Positions 1 to 9,132 of a stretch of DNA of 64,000 bases are shown one piece after another (the stretch's first letter is position 1; each line of letters begins with the position of its first letter). Location of the stretch: NCBI GenBank assembly GCA_029262455.1, contig JAJCZJ010000031.1, positions 62,001-126,000 on the forward strand, read 5' to 3'. The notes beneath the pieces are model-generated. The model saw nothing but the letters and a program-made list of their open reading frames with translations. It was not told the origin of the DNA and ran no database searches. A program made the translations under genes and the position numbers. Source of the DNA: Deltaproteobacteria bacterium. Its GTDB lineage: Bacteria > Desulfobacterota > Binatia > HRBIN30 > CADEER01.

Positions 1-1374
1 ATCTGGATGAGCGCAAACGAGGACCTCAAGCAGGAAGCCGCAAAGGAGCTCGAAGCCGGCGGCATCTTTGGCTTCGGCCTCAGCGAGAAGGAGCACGGCG
101 CCGACATCTACTCGACCGACATGATCGTCACTATCCGCGATGAAGGCGTCTACAGTGCGAGCGGGTCCAAATACTACATCGGCAACGGCAACGAAGCCGC
201 CATGGTCTCCACCTTCGGCAAGATGGACGGCACCGACGACTACGTTTTCTTCGTCAGCAAACCGAAGCACGAGAACTACGAACTCGTGCAGAACGTCGTC
301 GCCAGCCAGAACTACGTCTCCGAGTTTCGCCTCAACGACTACCCGCTGACCGAGGCCGACATACTCGCGAAAGGCCAAGACGCGTGGAACGCCGCTCTCA
401 ACACCGTCAACGTCGGCAAGTTCAACCTCGGTTGGGCCACGATCGGTATCTGCACCCACGCACTGTACGAGGCCATCACGCATGCCGCCAATCGGCGCCT
501 CTACAACATGTACGTCACGGATTTCCCACACGTGAAGCAGATGTTCGTCGATGCCTACAGTCGTCTCGTGGCGATGAAACTCTTTGCCCTGCGTGCTGCC
601 GACTACATGCGCTCGGCTTCACCGGAGGATCGGCGCTACCTGCTCTACAATCCAATGGTCAAGATGAAGGTAACCACCCAGGGCGAGGACGTCATCAACC
701 TGATGTGGGATGCCATCGCCGCCAAAGGTTTCGAGAAGAGCACCTACTTCGGGCAGGCTGCGATCGACATCCGCGCACTGCCGAAACTCGAAGGCACTGT
801 GCACGTCAACATCGCCCTCATCGTCAAGTTCATGCCCAACTACTTCTTCGCGCCGCAGGAATACCCCGAAGTCCCCAAACGCGACGACGCCGCCAACGAC
901 GATTTCCTCTTCGATCAAGGCACAACCCGGGGCTTGAGCAAGATCCGCTTCCACGACTACCGCGCCGTCCTCGACGCCAGCGACCTCGCCAACGTGAAGG
1001 TCTTCGCCGAGCAGGTCGCAGTGTTCCGCGAAATGCTCGAGCAAGCAGCACCCAGCAAGGAGCAGGCGCAGGACATCGACCTCCTCCTCGGCTTTGGTGA
1101 GTTGTTCGCGCTGGTGGTTTACGCGCAACTGATCCTCGAGAATACAGAGCACTACGACGTCGGAGACGAAGTGATTGATCAGATCTTCGACTTCATGGTG
1201 CGTGACTTTTCGAAGTTTGCCCTGCAGCTCTACTCGAAGACGGGCAGCACGGAGAAACAAATGGAGTTCTGCACGCGCCTGATCAGGAAGCCGATCGTCG
1301 ACGACGCGCGCTACCAGAAAGTCTGGAGCGAACAGGTGCATCCGCTTTCCGGTGCGTACGAGATGAATTCGTAG
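1..1374 (+). CDS. Acyl-CoA dehydrogenase family protein (5' partial)
   Basis: The reading frame is open from the first base and contains a long acyl-CoA dehydrogenase-type sequence, so the true start lies before the window; the ATG at position 7 is probably internal. The visible part has an FGLSEKEHGAD segment, as in the flavin-binding middle domain of acyl-CoA dehydrogenases, then long helices typical of the C-terminal four-helix domain. These enzymes oxidise acyl-CoA thioesters to enoyl-CoA using FAD. About 457 codons are visible and the C-terminal half is unlike short fatty-acid dehydrogenases, suggesting one of the longer (about 600 residue) subfamilies. Substrate is not predictable. It stands 60 bp upstream of an unrelated secreted protein gene. 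Confidence 0.8.
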   Translation: MWMSANEDLKQEAAKELEAGGIFGFGLSEKEHGADIYSTDMIVTIRDEGVYSASGSKYYIGNGNEAAMVSTFGKMDGTDDYVFFVSKPKHENYELVQNVVASQNYVSEFRLNDYPLTEADILAKGQDAWNAALNTVNVGKFNLGWATIGICTHALYEAITHAANRRLYNMYVTDFPHVKQMFVDAYSRLVAMKLFALRAADYMRSASPEDRRYLLYNPMVKMKVTTQGEDVINLMWDAIAAKGFEKSTYFGQAAIDIRALPKLEGTVHVNIALIVKFMPNYFFAPQEYPEVPKRDDAANDDFLFDQGTTRGLSKIRFHDYRAVLDASDLANVKVFAEQVAVFREMLEQAAPSKEQAQDIDLLLGFGELFALVVYAQLILENTEHYDVGDEVIDQIFDFMVRDFSKFALQLYSKTGSTEKQMEFCTRLIRKPIVDDARYQKVWSEQVHPLSGAYEMNS

Positions 1375-1434
1375 CCCTATCTGTGTAACCTCGCACTTCC
1401 GAGGAACAACGCGATCCATATAAGGGGGAACACC

Positions 1435-4173
1435 ATGACGCGCCACCAGCTAGCCTATTGCATCGCCGCCACAGCGGTCGCCCTGTCGGTCGCTACACCG
1501 ATGACCGCCGCGATCTCAAAAGACCAGCAGAATTGCATCAATAAACTCAACAAGGACGGCTCCAAAGTCGCGCTCAAGCAGGGCAAGGAGAATTCGGGCT
1601 GCATCAAGAACGCCGGCAAAGGCAAGCTACCGGTGATGCAGAATGCCGACCAATGCCTGGTCGCCGATGCGAAGTTGAAGGTCAGCAAGGCTTCGGTCAA
1701 GACCGAAGAAGATTTCACGGCACGTTGCGCCGCGGATCCCCCGGCTTTCGGGCTACCGGCCGCCACGGCGGCAGCCGCTGCGATCAACGACGCCGCGACA
1801 GACCAATCGCGAGCTCTCGTCACCGACATCTTCGGCGGCTCGCTGTCTGCAGCGATCATCCCGTGCGACACCGACAAAGATGCCTGCAAGTGCCAACAGG
1901 CCGTGAGCAAGAGCTACGAGAAGCTCGCCGCGACCAAGGTAAAGCAGTTCGTCAAGTGTAAGAAGGACGCGCTCAAAGAAGGCGCCACTCCGGCGCCGGC
2001 CGGCGCGATGTCTGCATCCGACATAGCGCAGTGTGTCGACGACGCTGGGACACCCGGATCGATCGCCGGTGACGGCAAGGACAAGATTCAGAAGAAGATT
2101 GACAAACTGGGCAAAGACATCGCCAAGAAGTGCTCGGCTGTCGACACCGCCGCTGCCTTCCCCGGGCTTTGCCAAGGGCTGATTGGCGACGACCTCCGCG
2201 ACTGCGTCGACCGGCGAGTCGAGTGTCGGGTCTGCCTTACGATCGCGACGATGGACGACCTGGCGGTCGATTGTGATCTCTTCGACGACGGCAGTGCCAA
2301 TGGAAGCTGCGGCGTCACCATTGCATTCGAAACCATCAACGTTCCGAGCCCGGCCGAGCCCGCAGACACCCCGGGAACCTCGGGCGTATCCGTGACCAAC
2401 CCGAACTTGATCACGCAGTTTGGTGGCGCCTCGTTCTCTCTCAACAATGCACGTTACACTCGCTTCCACGATGGGTCGGCCAGCTCGACTGCCGACGCCA
2501 TTCTGGTCCTCGTCCCCGGCTTCGAGGGTGGCGGCAACAACTTCAAACTGCTCGCCGAGAACCTCATCCCCCGCGCCGCTGCCGCCTACGGACTCGTGGT
2601 CGAGGTCTGGGCCTACGACCGCCGGTCCAACCAGCTCGAGGATGTCGAAGGTTCTGAGATCGCCGAAGCGTTTCTCGATCCACAGATCGCACTCGACTGG
2701 CTCTACGGCGACGCCCTCGGGCTGACACTCGGCCCGGAGCTGGCCGCCGGCCCGAATCGGCGCGCGATCTTCCACAACGAGTCGAGCGATATCCCGTTTC
2801 TCGCCAATTGGACTCCTTTGGTCTTCTCGCGCGATATCGATGTGATCGTCGCCGCGGCCGGCGCGATCACGACGAACGTATTTCTCGGTGGGCACTCCGC
2901 CGGGACGGGCTTTACCGCGCGCTACGCAGCGACAGACTTCGAGCTAAGCGGGGCCGGGCCGGCCGAGCCCGGGTATACCAAGCTCAAGGGTTTGGTGCTC
3001 CTCGAAGGTGGCGGCGGATCACTATCCGACCCGCCCAGCACCGACACCCTCGATCGCATAGAGGACAAGTTCGACGGAGGCCTCTTCGGCTCAGTGCGCG
3101 ACCAAGCTCCACGTTGCGCCGACGGCACCACCCCCTGCACCATCGCAAATGAAACAGTCGACTGCGCCGGTATCGGCAACGCGAAGTGCACAGAATCGAC
3201 CTTTGCATATTCGATCGTACCGGGGCTGCTGAACCCCCACATTCTCGCGGCCGGAGATGTCATCGCGATCCAGGCCGTCAACGACCCCGACACTGGCCAG
3301 GCAATTCTCCGCGTCGACCAAGGCGCTCCCGGCAACAACGCACTCGCTGTCGTACCGGAGCTGAACATCCTCAACGCCTTCCTGCCCAACGGAACCGCAC
3401 TCGGTTCTCTCGGCTCGTTTATCGACGACGACGGGACGATCGCCAGTTTCGCATCCTTCGTGGCAACATCCGTCGGCGCCCTCGGCCCGGTCGTCGGCGG
3501 CCTGACGACATGGCTCGACAGCACAGAGCCCCAACCCGCCGGGGCAGTCCCGAACAACGGTCCGCCTCCGACGTCGCTGCCGGCCGGCAAGTGGGGACAA
3601 GAAAAAGAGGTGACCGATTTCTCGCGAATGATCAGCACATTCTACGTTGGCGAGTCGAACTTCACCGACTGGTATTATCCGTCCAGCGGACTGGGGCTGA
3701 CCAGCGTCAGCGGGCGTTGCGACATCGGCGGTTCCGACACCTGCACGGTCGGAAATGTCGGGGCCGCGTGCAGCGCAAACAACCAGTGTTCCCAATCGCT
3801 GGGCCTTGATTCTACCGATCTATCGGTGGGCCGTGGCCGTCGCGACATCGACAACATGACACAAGCCTCCAACGTCGACATTCCCGTGATCGCCTTCGGC
3901 GGCAGCAACGGACTAACTCCCGTACCCGGCAACTTCGTGCGCTACGCACAGACCTTGGCAAACTGCTCGGCAAGCAGCTGCACAGGTGCCGCACGCGTCA
4001 TCGACGAGTCTGTCCCCAACGAAGCCTTTCCGACCTTCGGCGGAGTCGCAGGCGGTTTCGAAGTTTACATCACCGAAGGAATCGCTCACCTCGACGTCCT
4101 GACGGCGGAAGACGACGCCGACAACAACGTACTCGGACCACTCGCAGACTTCCTCGCACGCAACTCGCAGTGA
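1435..4173 (+). CDS. Secreted alpha/beta hydrolase with Cys-rich N-terminal region
   Basis: A 912-residue exported protein. Residues 1-26 form a signal peptide, followed by a lysine- and cysteine-rich region (about 27-290) ending with a CRVC...DCDLFDDG motif near residue 265. The second half looks like an alpha/beta hydrolase: a GGHSAG nucleophile elbow places the catalytic Ser at residue 488, and GIAHLDV near the C-terminus offers the catalytic His at residue 885. A short four-Cys loop lies near residues 760-785. The ATG at 1435 follows an AAGGGGGA ribosome binding site. Probably a secreted esterase or lipase acting in the periplasm or outside the cell. The substrate is unknown, and I do not recognise the Cys-rich module as a named domain. 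Confidence 0.72.
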   Translation: MTRHQLAYCIAATAVALSVATPMTAAISKDQQNCINKLNKDGSKVALKQGKENSGCIKNAGKGKLPVMQNADQCLVADAKLKVSKASVKTEEDFTARCAADPPAFGLPAATAAAAAINDAATDQSRALVTDIFGGSLSAAIIPCDTDKDACKCQQAVSKSYEKLAATKVKQFVKCKKDALKEGATPAPAGAMSASDIAQCVDDAGTPGSIAGDGKDKIQKKIDKLGKDIAKKCSAVDTAAAFPGLCQGLIGDDLRDCVDRRVECRVCLTIATMDDLAVDCDLFDDGSANGSCGVTIAFETINVPSPAEPADTPGTSGVSVTNPNLITQFGGASFSLNNARYTRFHDGSASSTADAILVLVPGFEGGGNNFKLLAENLIPRAAAAYGLVVEVWAYDRRSNQLEDVEGSEIAEAFLDPQIALDWLYGDALGLTLGPELAAGPNRRAIFHNESSDIPFLANWTPLVFSRDIDVIVAAAGAITTNVFLGGHSAGTGFTARYAATDFELSGAGPAEPGYTKLKGLVLLEGGGGSLSDPPSTDTLDRIEDKFDGGLFGSVRDQAPRCADGTTPCTIANETVDCAGIGNAKCTESTFAYSIVPGLLNPHILAAGDVIAIQAVNDPDTGQAILRVDQGAPGNNALAVVPELNILNAFLPNGTALGSLGSFIDDDGTIASFASFVATSVGALGPVVGGLTTWLDSTEPQPAGAVPNNGPPPTSLPAGKWGQEKEVTDFSRMISTFYVGESNFTDWYYPSSGLGLTSVSGRCDIGGSDTCTVGNVGAACSANNQCSQSLGLDSTDLSVGRGRRDIDNMTQASNVDIPVIAFGGSNGLTPVPGNFVRYAQTLANCSASSCTGAARVIDESVPNEAFPTFGGVAGGFEVYITEGIAHLDVLTAEDDADNNVLGPLADFLARNSQ

Positions 4174-4178
4174 ATCGA

Positions 4179-4211
4179 GACTCGAGCCGGCCGATCAGGT
4201 CGGTTCGAGTC
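4179..4211 (+). terminator. Hairpin just after the secreted hydrolase gene
   Basis: Six bases after the stop codon, arms GACTCGA and TCGAGTC (7 bp, extendable with CCG/CGG) enclose a short GC-rich loop. There is no clear T tract, so intrinsic termination is only likely. It lies between convergent genes. Confidence 0.45.
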
Positions 4212-4254
4212 GTCCCAACGCCGTTCCGAAGGATCCTATGAAGGACCGGGGAAG

Positions 4255-4293
4255 CGGCTCGCATCGCCTTGCTCGAATCGGCGATGCGAGCCG
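4255..4293. terminator. Strong GC-rich hairpin between convergent genes
   Basis: A perfect 14-bp stem (CGGCTCGCATCGCC and its complement) with an 11-nt loop lies between the converging hydrolase and flotillin genes. It is symmetric, so it may act in both directions. There is no long T run on either side. Confidence 0.5.
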
Positions 4294-4306
4294 AACCCCA
4301 ATGCTA

Positions 4307-6013
4307 CTAGTCCTGCGGCGCAGGCGAGGTCGCCAGCGACGATGTCAAACCGTTCAGATCACCGCCGTCGATGCCAACTTCCTTCATCAGCGAGTCCAAC
4401 AACGGGGCCTGCGCTCGATAGCGGAGCGCTGCGTTGACGGCACTATCGGCGAGACTACCGTCACCGACCTGAGTTCCGTCCGAACCCGTTCCATTTCCAC
4501 CACTATTCCCAGTCAAACCATCGACCTGGATGATCTTGATGCCCTCGATTGCCTCCATCGGCTTGACGCTCTCTCGAATGATCTCATCCATTTTTTCGAT
4601 CAACGCCAACTTGACCCGCATGGCAATCACCTCAGCGGCAAGTAGGTTCTCGGCTTCGTTCAAATCGCGCTTTCCCTTAGCATCAACTTCGTAGCGTACG
4701 CGTGACGCCTCGGCCCGAAGCTTCTCGGCGTCGGAGTCTCCCTGCGCCTCAATGCGCGTTTCACTGGCCTTACCATCAGCAAGCGTACGAACCGCTTCGG
4801 CCTGGTCCATTGCGGCCTTCTTCTCCGCTTCAGCCGCGACCGTTAGTTTGATGGCTTCCTGTTCCGCCTTCTTTCGGGCCTCGACGAGCTCGATCAGCTT
4901 CTGGCGTTCCGCCTTCGCATTTTCGCGAACCGTAACGACCCCCTCTTGCGCTTCGACAGCAGTAGCGCGGGCCTGGTCCGCTTCGGCCTCCGCCAAAGAC
5001 TGCTCGCGCGACTTGTTGGCGATCGCGATCGCGCGGTCTTGATCGGCCAGCTCGATGGCCTTCTTCCGTTCGACTTCCGCCGTCTCTACAAGCTGGTGTC
5101 GTTGGATGTCCTTCTCCTTGACCGTGCGTTCCTTGTCGATCCGTGCCGCCTCGACCTCGCGGTCGGCCACGATACGTGCCTCTTCGGCATTCCTCTGCTG
5201 GTCAGCCTGCTCTCGGGCGATCTCCGCGGTCTGCGCGGCGCGCCTCAACTCCACCTCACGCTCTTGTTCGAGCCGCGCATACTCCTCGTCGCGCTTGATC
5301 TCCAAGCTCTGTCGCTCGGTATGAAGGTTCTTGCTCTGGATCTCGACCGCCGTATCTCGCTCGATGTCATTGCGTTGTTTGCGCCGCGCCTCGATCTCTT
5401 CGGTCAACTTGGTCAGACCCTGCGCATCAAAGGCGTTGTTGGGATTGAAGAACTCGCGATCCGTCTGGTCGAGCGAAGTCAGCGACACAGACTCGAGCTC
5501 AAGACCGTTCTTCAGCAAGTCCTCGGACACCGCGGCCTGCACCTTTTGCACGAACTGAACGCGCTGCTCGTGCAACTCTTCCATGGCCATCTCAGCGGCA
5601 ACCGCGCGCAGAGAATCGACGAATTTCCCCTCGACAAGTTCCTTCAGGGCGCGCGGGTCGAGCGTGCGACGCCCCAGCGTCTGCGCCGAATCGGCAATCG
5701 CTTCTTCCGTCGGCTTGACCCGTACATAGAACTCGGCAGCGACATCGACACGCATACGGTCCTGCGTAATCAACGCCCCGCTTTGGGCGCGGCGTACCTC
5801 CAGGCGAAGAGTGTTCATATTGACCGGGATCACTTCGTGCAACACCGGAAAGACCAGCGATCCGCCATCCATAATCACGCGTTGGCCGCCGAAACCGGTC
5901 CGGACAAAGGCCAGTTCCTTGCTCGCCCGTTTGTACAATCGGGCCAGGATCGCGCCGACGACCAAGAGAGCGCCGAGGACAACGGCCCCAGTAAACAGTA
6001 CGTTCCCAAACAT
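4307..6013 (-). CDS. Flotillin / YqiK-like SPFH-domain membrane protein
   Basis: A 568-residue protein with an N-terminal membrane anchor (about residues 4-26), an SPFH/band-7 domain (about 30-200), and a long charged coiled coil rich in alternating Ala/Glu/Arg/Lys, typical of flotillins. The C-terminus is Gly/Asn-rich. Flotillins form large membrane-associated oligomers that organise lipid microdomains. It is the last gene of a three-gene minus-strand operon, 24 bp after a YqiJ-like OB-fold membrane protein, matching the E. coli yqiJ-yqiK arrangement. Length is close to E. coli YqiK. Confidence in the family is high; the specific role in this cell is unknown. Confidence 0.9.
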   Translation of the reverse strand: MFGNVLFTGAVVLGALLVVGAILARLYKRASKELAFVRTGFGGQRVIMDGGSLVFPVLHEVIPVNMNTLRLEVRRAQSGALITQDRMRVDVAAEFYVRVKPTEEAIADSAQTLGRRTLDPRALKELVEGKFVDSLRAVAAEMAMEELHEQRVQFVQKVQAAVSEDLLKNGLELESVSLTSLDQTDREFFNPNNAFDAQGLTKLTEEIEARRKQRNDIERDTAVEIQSKNLHTERQSLEIKRDEEYARLEQEREVELRRAAQTAEIAREQADQQRNAEEARIVADREVEAARIDKERTVKEKDIQRHQLVETAEVERKKAIELADQDRAIAIANKSREQSLAEAEADQARATAVEAQEGVVTVRENAKAERQKLIELVEARKKAEQEAIKLTVAAEAEKKAAMDQAEAVRTLADGKASETRIEAQGDSDAEKLRAEASRVRYEVDAKGKRDLNEAENLLAAEVIAMRVKLALIEKMDEIIRESVKPMEAIEGIKIIQVDGLTGNSGGNGTGSDGTQVGDGSLADSAVNAALRYRAQAPLLDSLMKEVGIDGGDLNGLTSSLATSPAPQD

Positions 6014-6037
6014 AGTTAACCCTCCAGGCTTTCGTAG

Positions 6038-6751
6038 TTAGTTATTGCCATGCTCAATCAAGGCTTCGCTGGATGGTCGAGTGATACGAAAGCGCGATCC
6101 TTCGACTCGGACCAACAAAACCGCTTCACCTGTTTGAAATTCTTCGCCCTCTTCTTCGGGCTCCACCATGACGTAGTGCGGGCGACCATGCTCATCGTGG
6201 AGCCGAGCTTGTGCCGGCTCCGAAAGCCGTGCCGTGCCGAGGACGATGCGACCAATGCGACCGACAAAGGACTTCTCGGACACTGCACTGGTCTCCTCCT
6301 TCGGCAGTACGCTTGCCAACGCGCCGCCGAAAATTCGGACGACCGGTAAAGACAAAATGAAGGCCGGAATCACCATCACAAACGCCGGAAGCATCGCCCC
6401 CACGCTGCTCAGCATGACGCTCTGAAGAGCCAGACCGATCAAACCGAACGCAGCCAGGAAGACCACCAACAGAACCAACATCGGTACGCGTCCGACCCGC
6501 AACCACGACAGTGTCTGGGTGAACATCCCAGGCCCGGCGATTGCATCGATATCGGCATCTGCGTCCACATCCACGTCGATGTCCGCGTCGATGTCAAAGT
6601 CGATTTCGGGGACCAGTCCGTCCAAGACCGAAGAAGCCGTAAAGCCGAGGAGGCTCGAGACTCCCTCGAGGAGAGCCATCCCCACCATCACTACGAGAGC
6701 TACAGAGAACGGAAAACACTCCGGCGCACTCAAAAGCGTGAACATCGACAT
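6038..6751 (-). CDS. YqiJ-like membrane protein with NfeD-type OB-fold tail
   Basis: About 237 residues. I chose the ATG at 6751 because a GAGGAAGGAG ribosome binding site precedes it and it begins 1 bp after the upstream gene's stop. An N-terminal membrane segment is followed by an unusual run of alternating Asp (DFDIDADIDVDVDADADID, about residues 50-70), then two more hydrophobic segments and a C-terminal domain (about 165-237) resembling the OB fold of NfeD/YqiJ proteins. Members of this family are partners of flotillins, which agrees with the gene directly downstream. The poly-Asp stretch is probably extracytoplasmic and could bind cations; that is inference. Confidence 0.8.
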   Translation of the reverse strand: MSMFTLLSAPECFPFSVALVVMVGMALLEGVSSLLGFTASSVLDGLVPEIDFDIDADIDVDVDADADIDAIAGPGMFTQTLSWLRVGRVPMLVLLVVFLAAFGLIGLALQSVMLSSVGAMLPAFVMVIPAFILSLPVVRIFGGALASVLPKEETSAVSEKSFVGRIGRIVLGTARLSEPAQARLHDEHGRPHYVMVEPEEEGEEFQTGEAVLLVRVEGSRFRITRPSSEALIEHGNN

Positions 6752-6752
6752 C

Positions 6753-7268
6753 TTAAGACTCCTTCCTCTGTGATTTAACGACGCGAACAATATCAACGAT
6801 CTCCAAGAGCGGTTCGATGCGATCGCTCACGACATCCGGATCGAACCCACGCACCGCCTTCGTGACGCCAAGGCGGAGCATGGCTTCGGCCAATCCGAAG
6901 ATGAGGTCGACCAACCGCCCCTCCAGTTCGCGCAGCTTCTCGGTTTGATCACCATCTTCGTTGGCCAGCGCGGTCTCTAGGGTCGCCGACAGAGCCGGCA
7001 GTCTATCGGCAACCAAATGAATCACCTCCGAGTTCACGCCGAAGCGATTCTCTGCCTCCTGAATACGCTGCAGCGCTGGACAACTATCCTCGCGCGCCAA
7101 AGCCAGCACACGGTCATACTCGTGGCGTCCCTCACGACGCCGACGTTCATCCTTCAAGAGCGCTCGAAGCTTCTCGCTCGGCGTCGTCGCATCATCAATT
7201 TTGACGCGCGCGAGAAACTCGGCGTCCCCGGCCGACAGCCGAACACTCAAAGGGACAGTTTTTGACAT
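6753..7268 (-). CDS. Small ribbon-helix-helix-like protein leading the flotillin operon
   Basis: About 171 residues, with the start at 7268 chosen because a GGAG motif precedes that ATG and the protein then begins MSKTVPLSVRLSAGDAEFLA, which resembles the N-terminal strand and helix of ribbon-helix-helix DNA-binding proteins. The rest is predicted helical and acidic, with no recognised domain. The stop codon lies 1 bp from the YqiJ-like start, so the genes are surely co-transcribed. A perfect inverted repeat sits 43 bp upstream of the start. A plausible role is autoregulation of the operon, but the regulator assignment is inference from fold-like pattern and location. It could also be a structural partner of the flotillin. 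Confidence 0.65.
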   Translation of the reverse strand: MSKTVPLSVRLSAGDAEFLARVKIDDATTPSEKLRALLKDERRRREGRHEYDRVLALAREDSCPALQRIQEAENRFGVNSEVIHLVADRLPALSATLETALANEDGDQTEKLRELEGRLVDLIFGLAEAMLRLGVTKAVRGFDPDVVSDRIEPLLEIVDIVRVVKSQRKES

Positions 7269-7310
7269 CTCCAGATCTCCAGATCGTTTGTGTTCTGGAG
7301 AACATACATC

Positions 7311-7328
7311 TGAATACAAATGTATTCA
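7311..7328. promoter_or_regulatory. Palindromic operator candidate TGAATACA-AA-TGTATTCA
   Basis: Perfect 8-bp inverted arms with a 2-bp centre, in an AT-rich part of the divergent spacer between the flotillin operon (start 7268, minus) and the alcohol dehydrogenase (start 7448, plus). It is 43 bp from the first and 120 bp from the second start, so it more likely controls the flotillin operon. Confidence 0.6.
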
Positions 7329-7365
7329 ATCAATATCTTTCGAATTCGTTTGCACACACCTAAAA

Positions 7366-7414
7366 AGTCCGGAATGCTCCTTTACGGACTATGTAGGGAG
7401 ACATATATAGTCTC
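7366..7414. promoter_or_regulatory. Two further inverted repeats upstream of the alcohol dehydrogenase
   Basis: AGTCCG (7366) pairs with CGGACT (7385-7390), and GAGAC (7398-7402) pairs with GTCTC (7410-7414) around an ATATATA centre. The second is a reasonable half-site pair for a TetR-family dimer, and a TetR gene is two genes downstream. No start-site data support either as an operator. Confidence 0.35.
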
Positions 7415-7447
7415 TTGAAAGTCCCACTCGAGAGGAGAGAGGCGTTA

Positions 7448-8467
7448 ATGCGCGCACTAACATTCACCAAAGCGAATCATCTCGAGTGGCATGATGATCC
7501 GGAGCCGAAGCTCCAGTCCGACACAGACGTATTGATTCGCCCGCTTGCCGCCGCCGCATGCGACCTCGATGCGGCCATCATCGCCGGACTGACTCCGTAC
7601 GAGCCACCCTTCGCGATTGGACACGAGTTCGTCGGCGAGATCATCGACGCTGGCGAAGCGGCTGGTGTTGCGATCGGCGATCGGGTCGCACTTCCATTTC
7701 AGATCTCGTGTGGTCGCTGCGCTTTCTGCCAACGCGGACTGACGCAGAACTGTACCGAAGTACCGCGAACTTCCATGTTCGGCCTCGGAGCAACTGGTGG
7801 CGGTTGGGGAGGCGCCTTCTCCGACTCCGTACGCGTACCGTACGCACCCCACATGCTCATCCCGCTAGACGAGTCTATCGCACCGGAAGTCGCTGCATGC
7901 TTGGGCGACAATCTCGCCGATGGGCTACGCGCGGCACTCCCACTCCAAGAGACTCCAGGTCCGGTCCTTGTCCTCAGCGGAGGACTCAAGGGAAGCGTCC
8001 CCCTCTATGCCGCACTGGCAGCGATCGCTCTTGGCGCGGAGTCCGTCGATTTCTACGATGCCGACAAGAGTCGCTTGCAAGCCGCAGAGCGCCTTGGAGC
8101 GAAGCCATACGAAACCACCGAATGGCCAAATCGGCTTGGCAACTACCCCGTGACCATCGACGCGACGCAAGCACCGAAGGGCCTCGCATGTGCGCTCCGG
8201 TCGACCGCACCTGGCGGCACCTGCACCAGCACGAGCATGTACTTCGAAGCGCTGGTCGGAGTGCCAATGACAGAAATGTACATGAAAGGGGTCACGCTAC
8301 GGACCGGGCGCGTCGCGTCGCGCACGAGTCTTCCAACCGTATTTGCGATGGTCGCATCGGGAACAATCGACCCATCGCAAGTCCCTGTGCAAAGCGTCGC
8401 TTGGAACGACCTCGATCGAGCTCTGCTCGATTTCGACCTGAAACTGGTTGCCTCGCGACCCCGATGA
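7448..8467 (+). CDS. Zinc-dependent alcohol dehydrogenase family protein
   Basis: 339 residues, starting at an ATG after a GAGAGGAGAGAGG ribosome binding site. It has the MDR pattern: a catalytic-zone Cys in AACDLD, a GHEFVGE motif (zinc-binding His, Glu), a structural-zinc Cys cluster CGRCAFCQRGLTQNC, then a Rossmann half. The nucleotide-binding loop reads VLSGGLKGS, a departure from the usual GxGxxG, so cofactor binding may differ from typical members. Probably an NAD(P)-linked alcohol or polyol dehydrogenase. A TetR-family regulator follows after 30 bp on the same strand and likely controls it. Substrate unknown. Confidence 0.85.
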   Translation: MRALTFTKANHLEWHDDPEPKLQSDTDVLIRPLAAAACDLDAAIIAGLTPYEPPFAIGHEFVGEIIDAGEAAGVAIGDRVALPFQISCGRCAFCQRGLTQNCTEVPRTSMFGLGATGGGWGGAFSDSVRVPYAPHMLIPLDESIAPEVAACLGDNLADGLRAALPLQETPGPVLVLSGGLKGSVPLYAALAAIALGAESVDFYDADKSRLQAAERLGAKPYETTEWPNRLGNYPVTIDATQAPKGLACALRSTAPGGTCTSTSMYFEALVGVPMTEMYMKGVTLRTGRVASRTSLPTVFAMVASGTIDPSQVPVQSVAWNDLDRALLDFDLKLVASRPR

Positions 8468-8497
8468 GAAAGCGAGCGCGCACGACACACGTCTACC

Positions 8498-9067
8498 ATG
8501 GCCTCAACGACTAAGATCCGTGACGCAATGCTGTTCACGGCGATCCGCCTGTTTCGCGAGCGCGGTTACTCGGGTACTTCAATGCTCGACGTCGTGCGCG
8601 AGAGTGGCGCTCCGCGCGGTTCACTCTATCACTACTTCCCGGGCGGTAAGCAGCAGATGGGAGAAGAGGCAGTCACCCTTGCCGGAACTTTCGTAAGGGC
8701 CTGGATCCGCGAAGCGGACAAGGCATCGGACACCGCCTCGGATCTCTTCCGCCGACTCGGGGAGGCCTACAGCCGCGCCCTCGAGGAATCGGAGTTTCGC
8801 GAAGGGTGCCCGGTCGCGACCGTCGCCCTGGAGACCGCCGCATCGCTGCCCGAGCTCGCGAAGGCGTCAGACAAAGCGTTCAACAGCTGGACAACCGAGG
8901 TGGAACAGGCCTTGGTCGGCAAAGGAGTCGGGCACGACCGAGCTCGCGAACTGGCGCTTCTCGGCATCTCGGCCATCGAAGGCTCGCTTCTCCTGGCCAG
9001 AGTCGCACAATCCGGCGAGCCCGTGCGAAAAGTCGCCGAGCAACTCGCCGCGCTCACCGAAACTTAA
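8498..9067 (+). CDS. TetR-family transcriptional regulator (LmrA/YxaF-like)
   Basis: 189 residues. The N-terminal helix-turn-helix is clear: TKIRDAMLFTAIRLFRERGY then GTSMLDVVRESGAPRGSLYHYF (residues about 3-45), followed by PGGKQQM, characteristic of the LmrA/YxaF branch. The C-terminal helical domain (about 80-185) would bind an unknown ligand and mediate dimerisation. It lies 30 bp downstream of the alcohol dehydrogenase and is presumably co-transcribed with it, so it probably represses that operon until an inducer binds. Confidence 0.9.
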   Translation: MASTTKIRDAMLFTAIRLFRERGYSGTSMLDVVRESGAPRGSLYHYFPGGKQQMGEEAVTLAGTFVRAWIREADKASDTASDLFRRLGEAYSRALEESEFREGCPVATVALETAASLPELAKASDKAFNSWTTEVEQALVGKGVGHDRARELALLGISAIEGSLLLARVAQSGEPVRKVAEQLAALTET

Positions 9068-9132
9068 GGCGGTAGCCGTCGCGGAGACGCGTCCCAAAGT
9101 TCAAGACTGGAGTTCCCGAACGACGGCACACC

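Noticed and set aside
1753-2895. 380-codon minus-strand frame opposite the secreted hydrolase
   Set aside because: Overlaps a protein with signal peptide and GxSxG; the frame has no recognisable pattern.
4946-6019. Long plus-strand open frame opposite the flotillin gene
   Set aside because: Antisense shadow of the Ala/Glu/Arg-rich flotillin coiled coil; no domain and no ribosome binding site.
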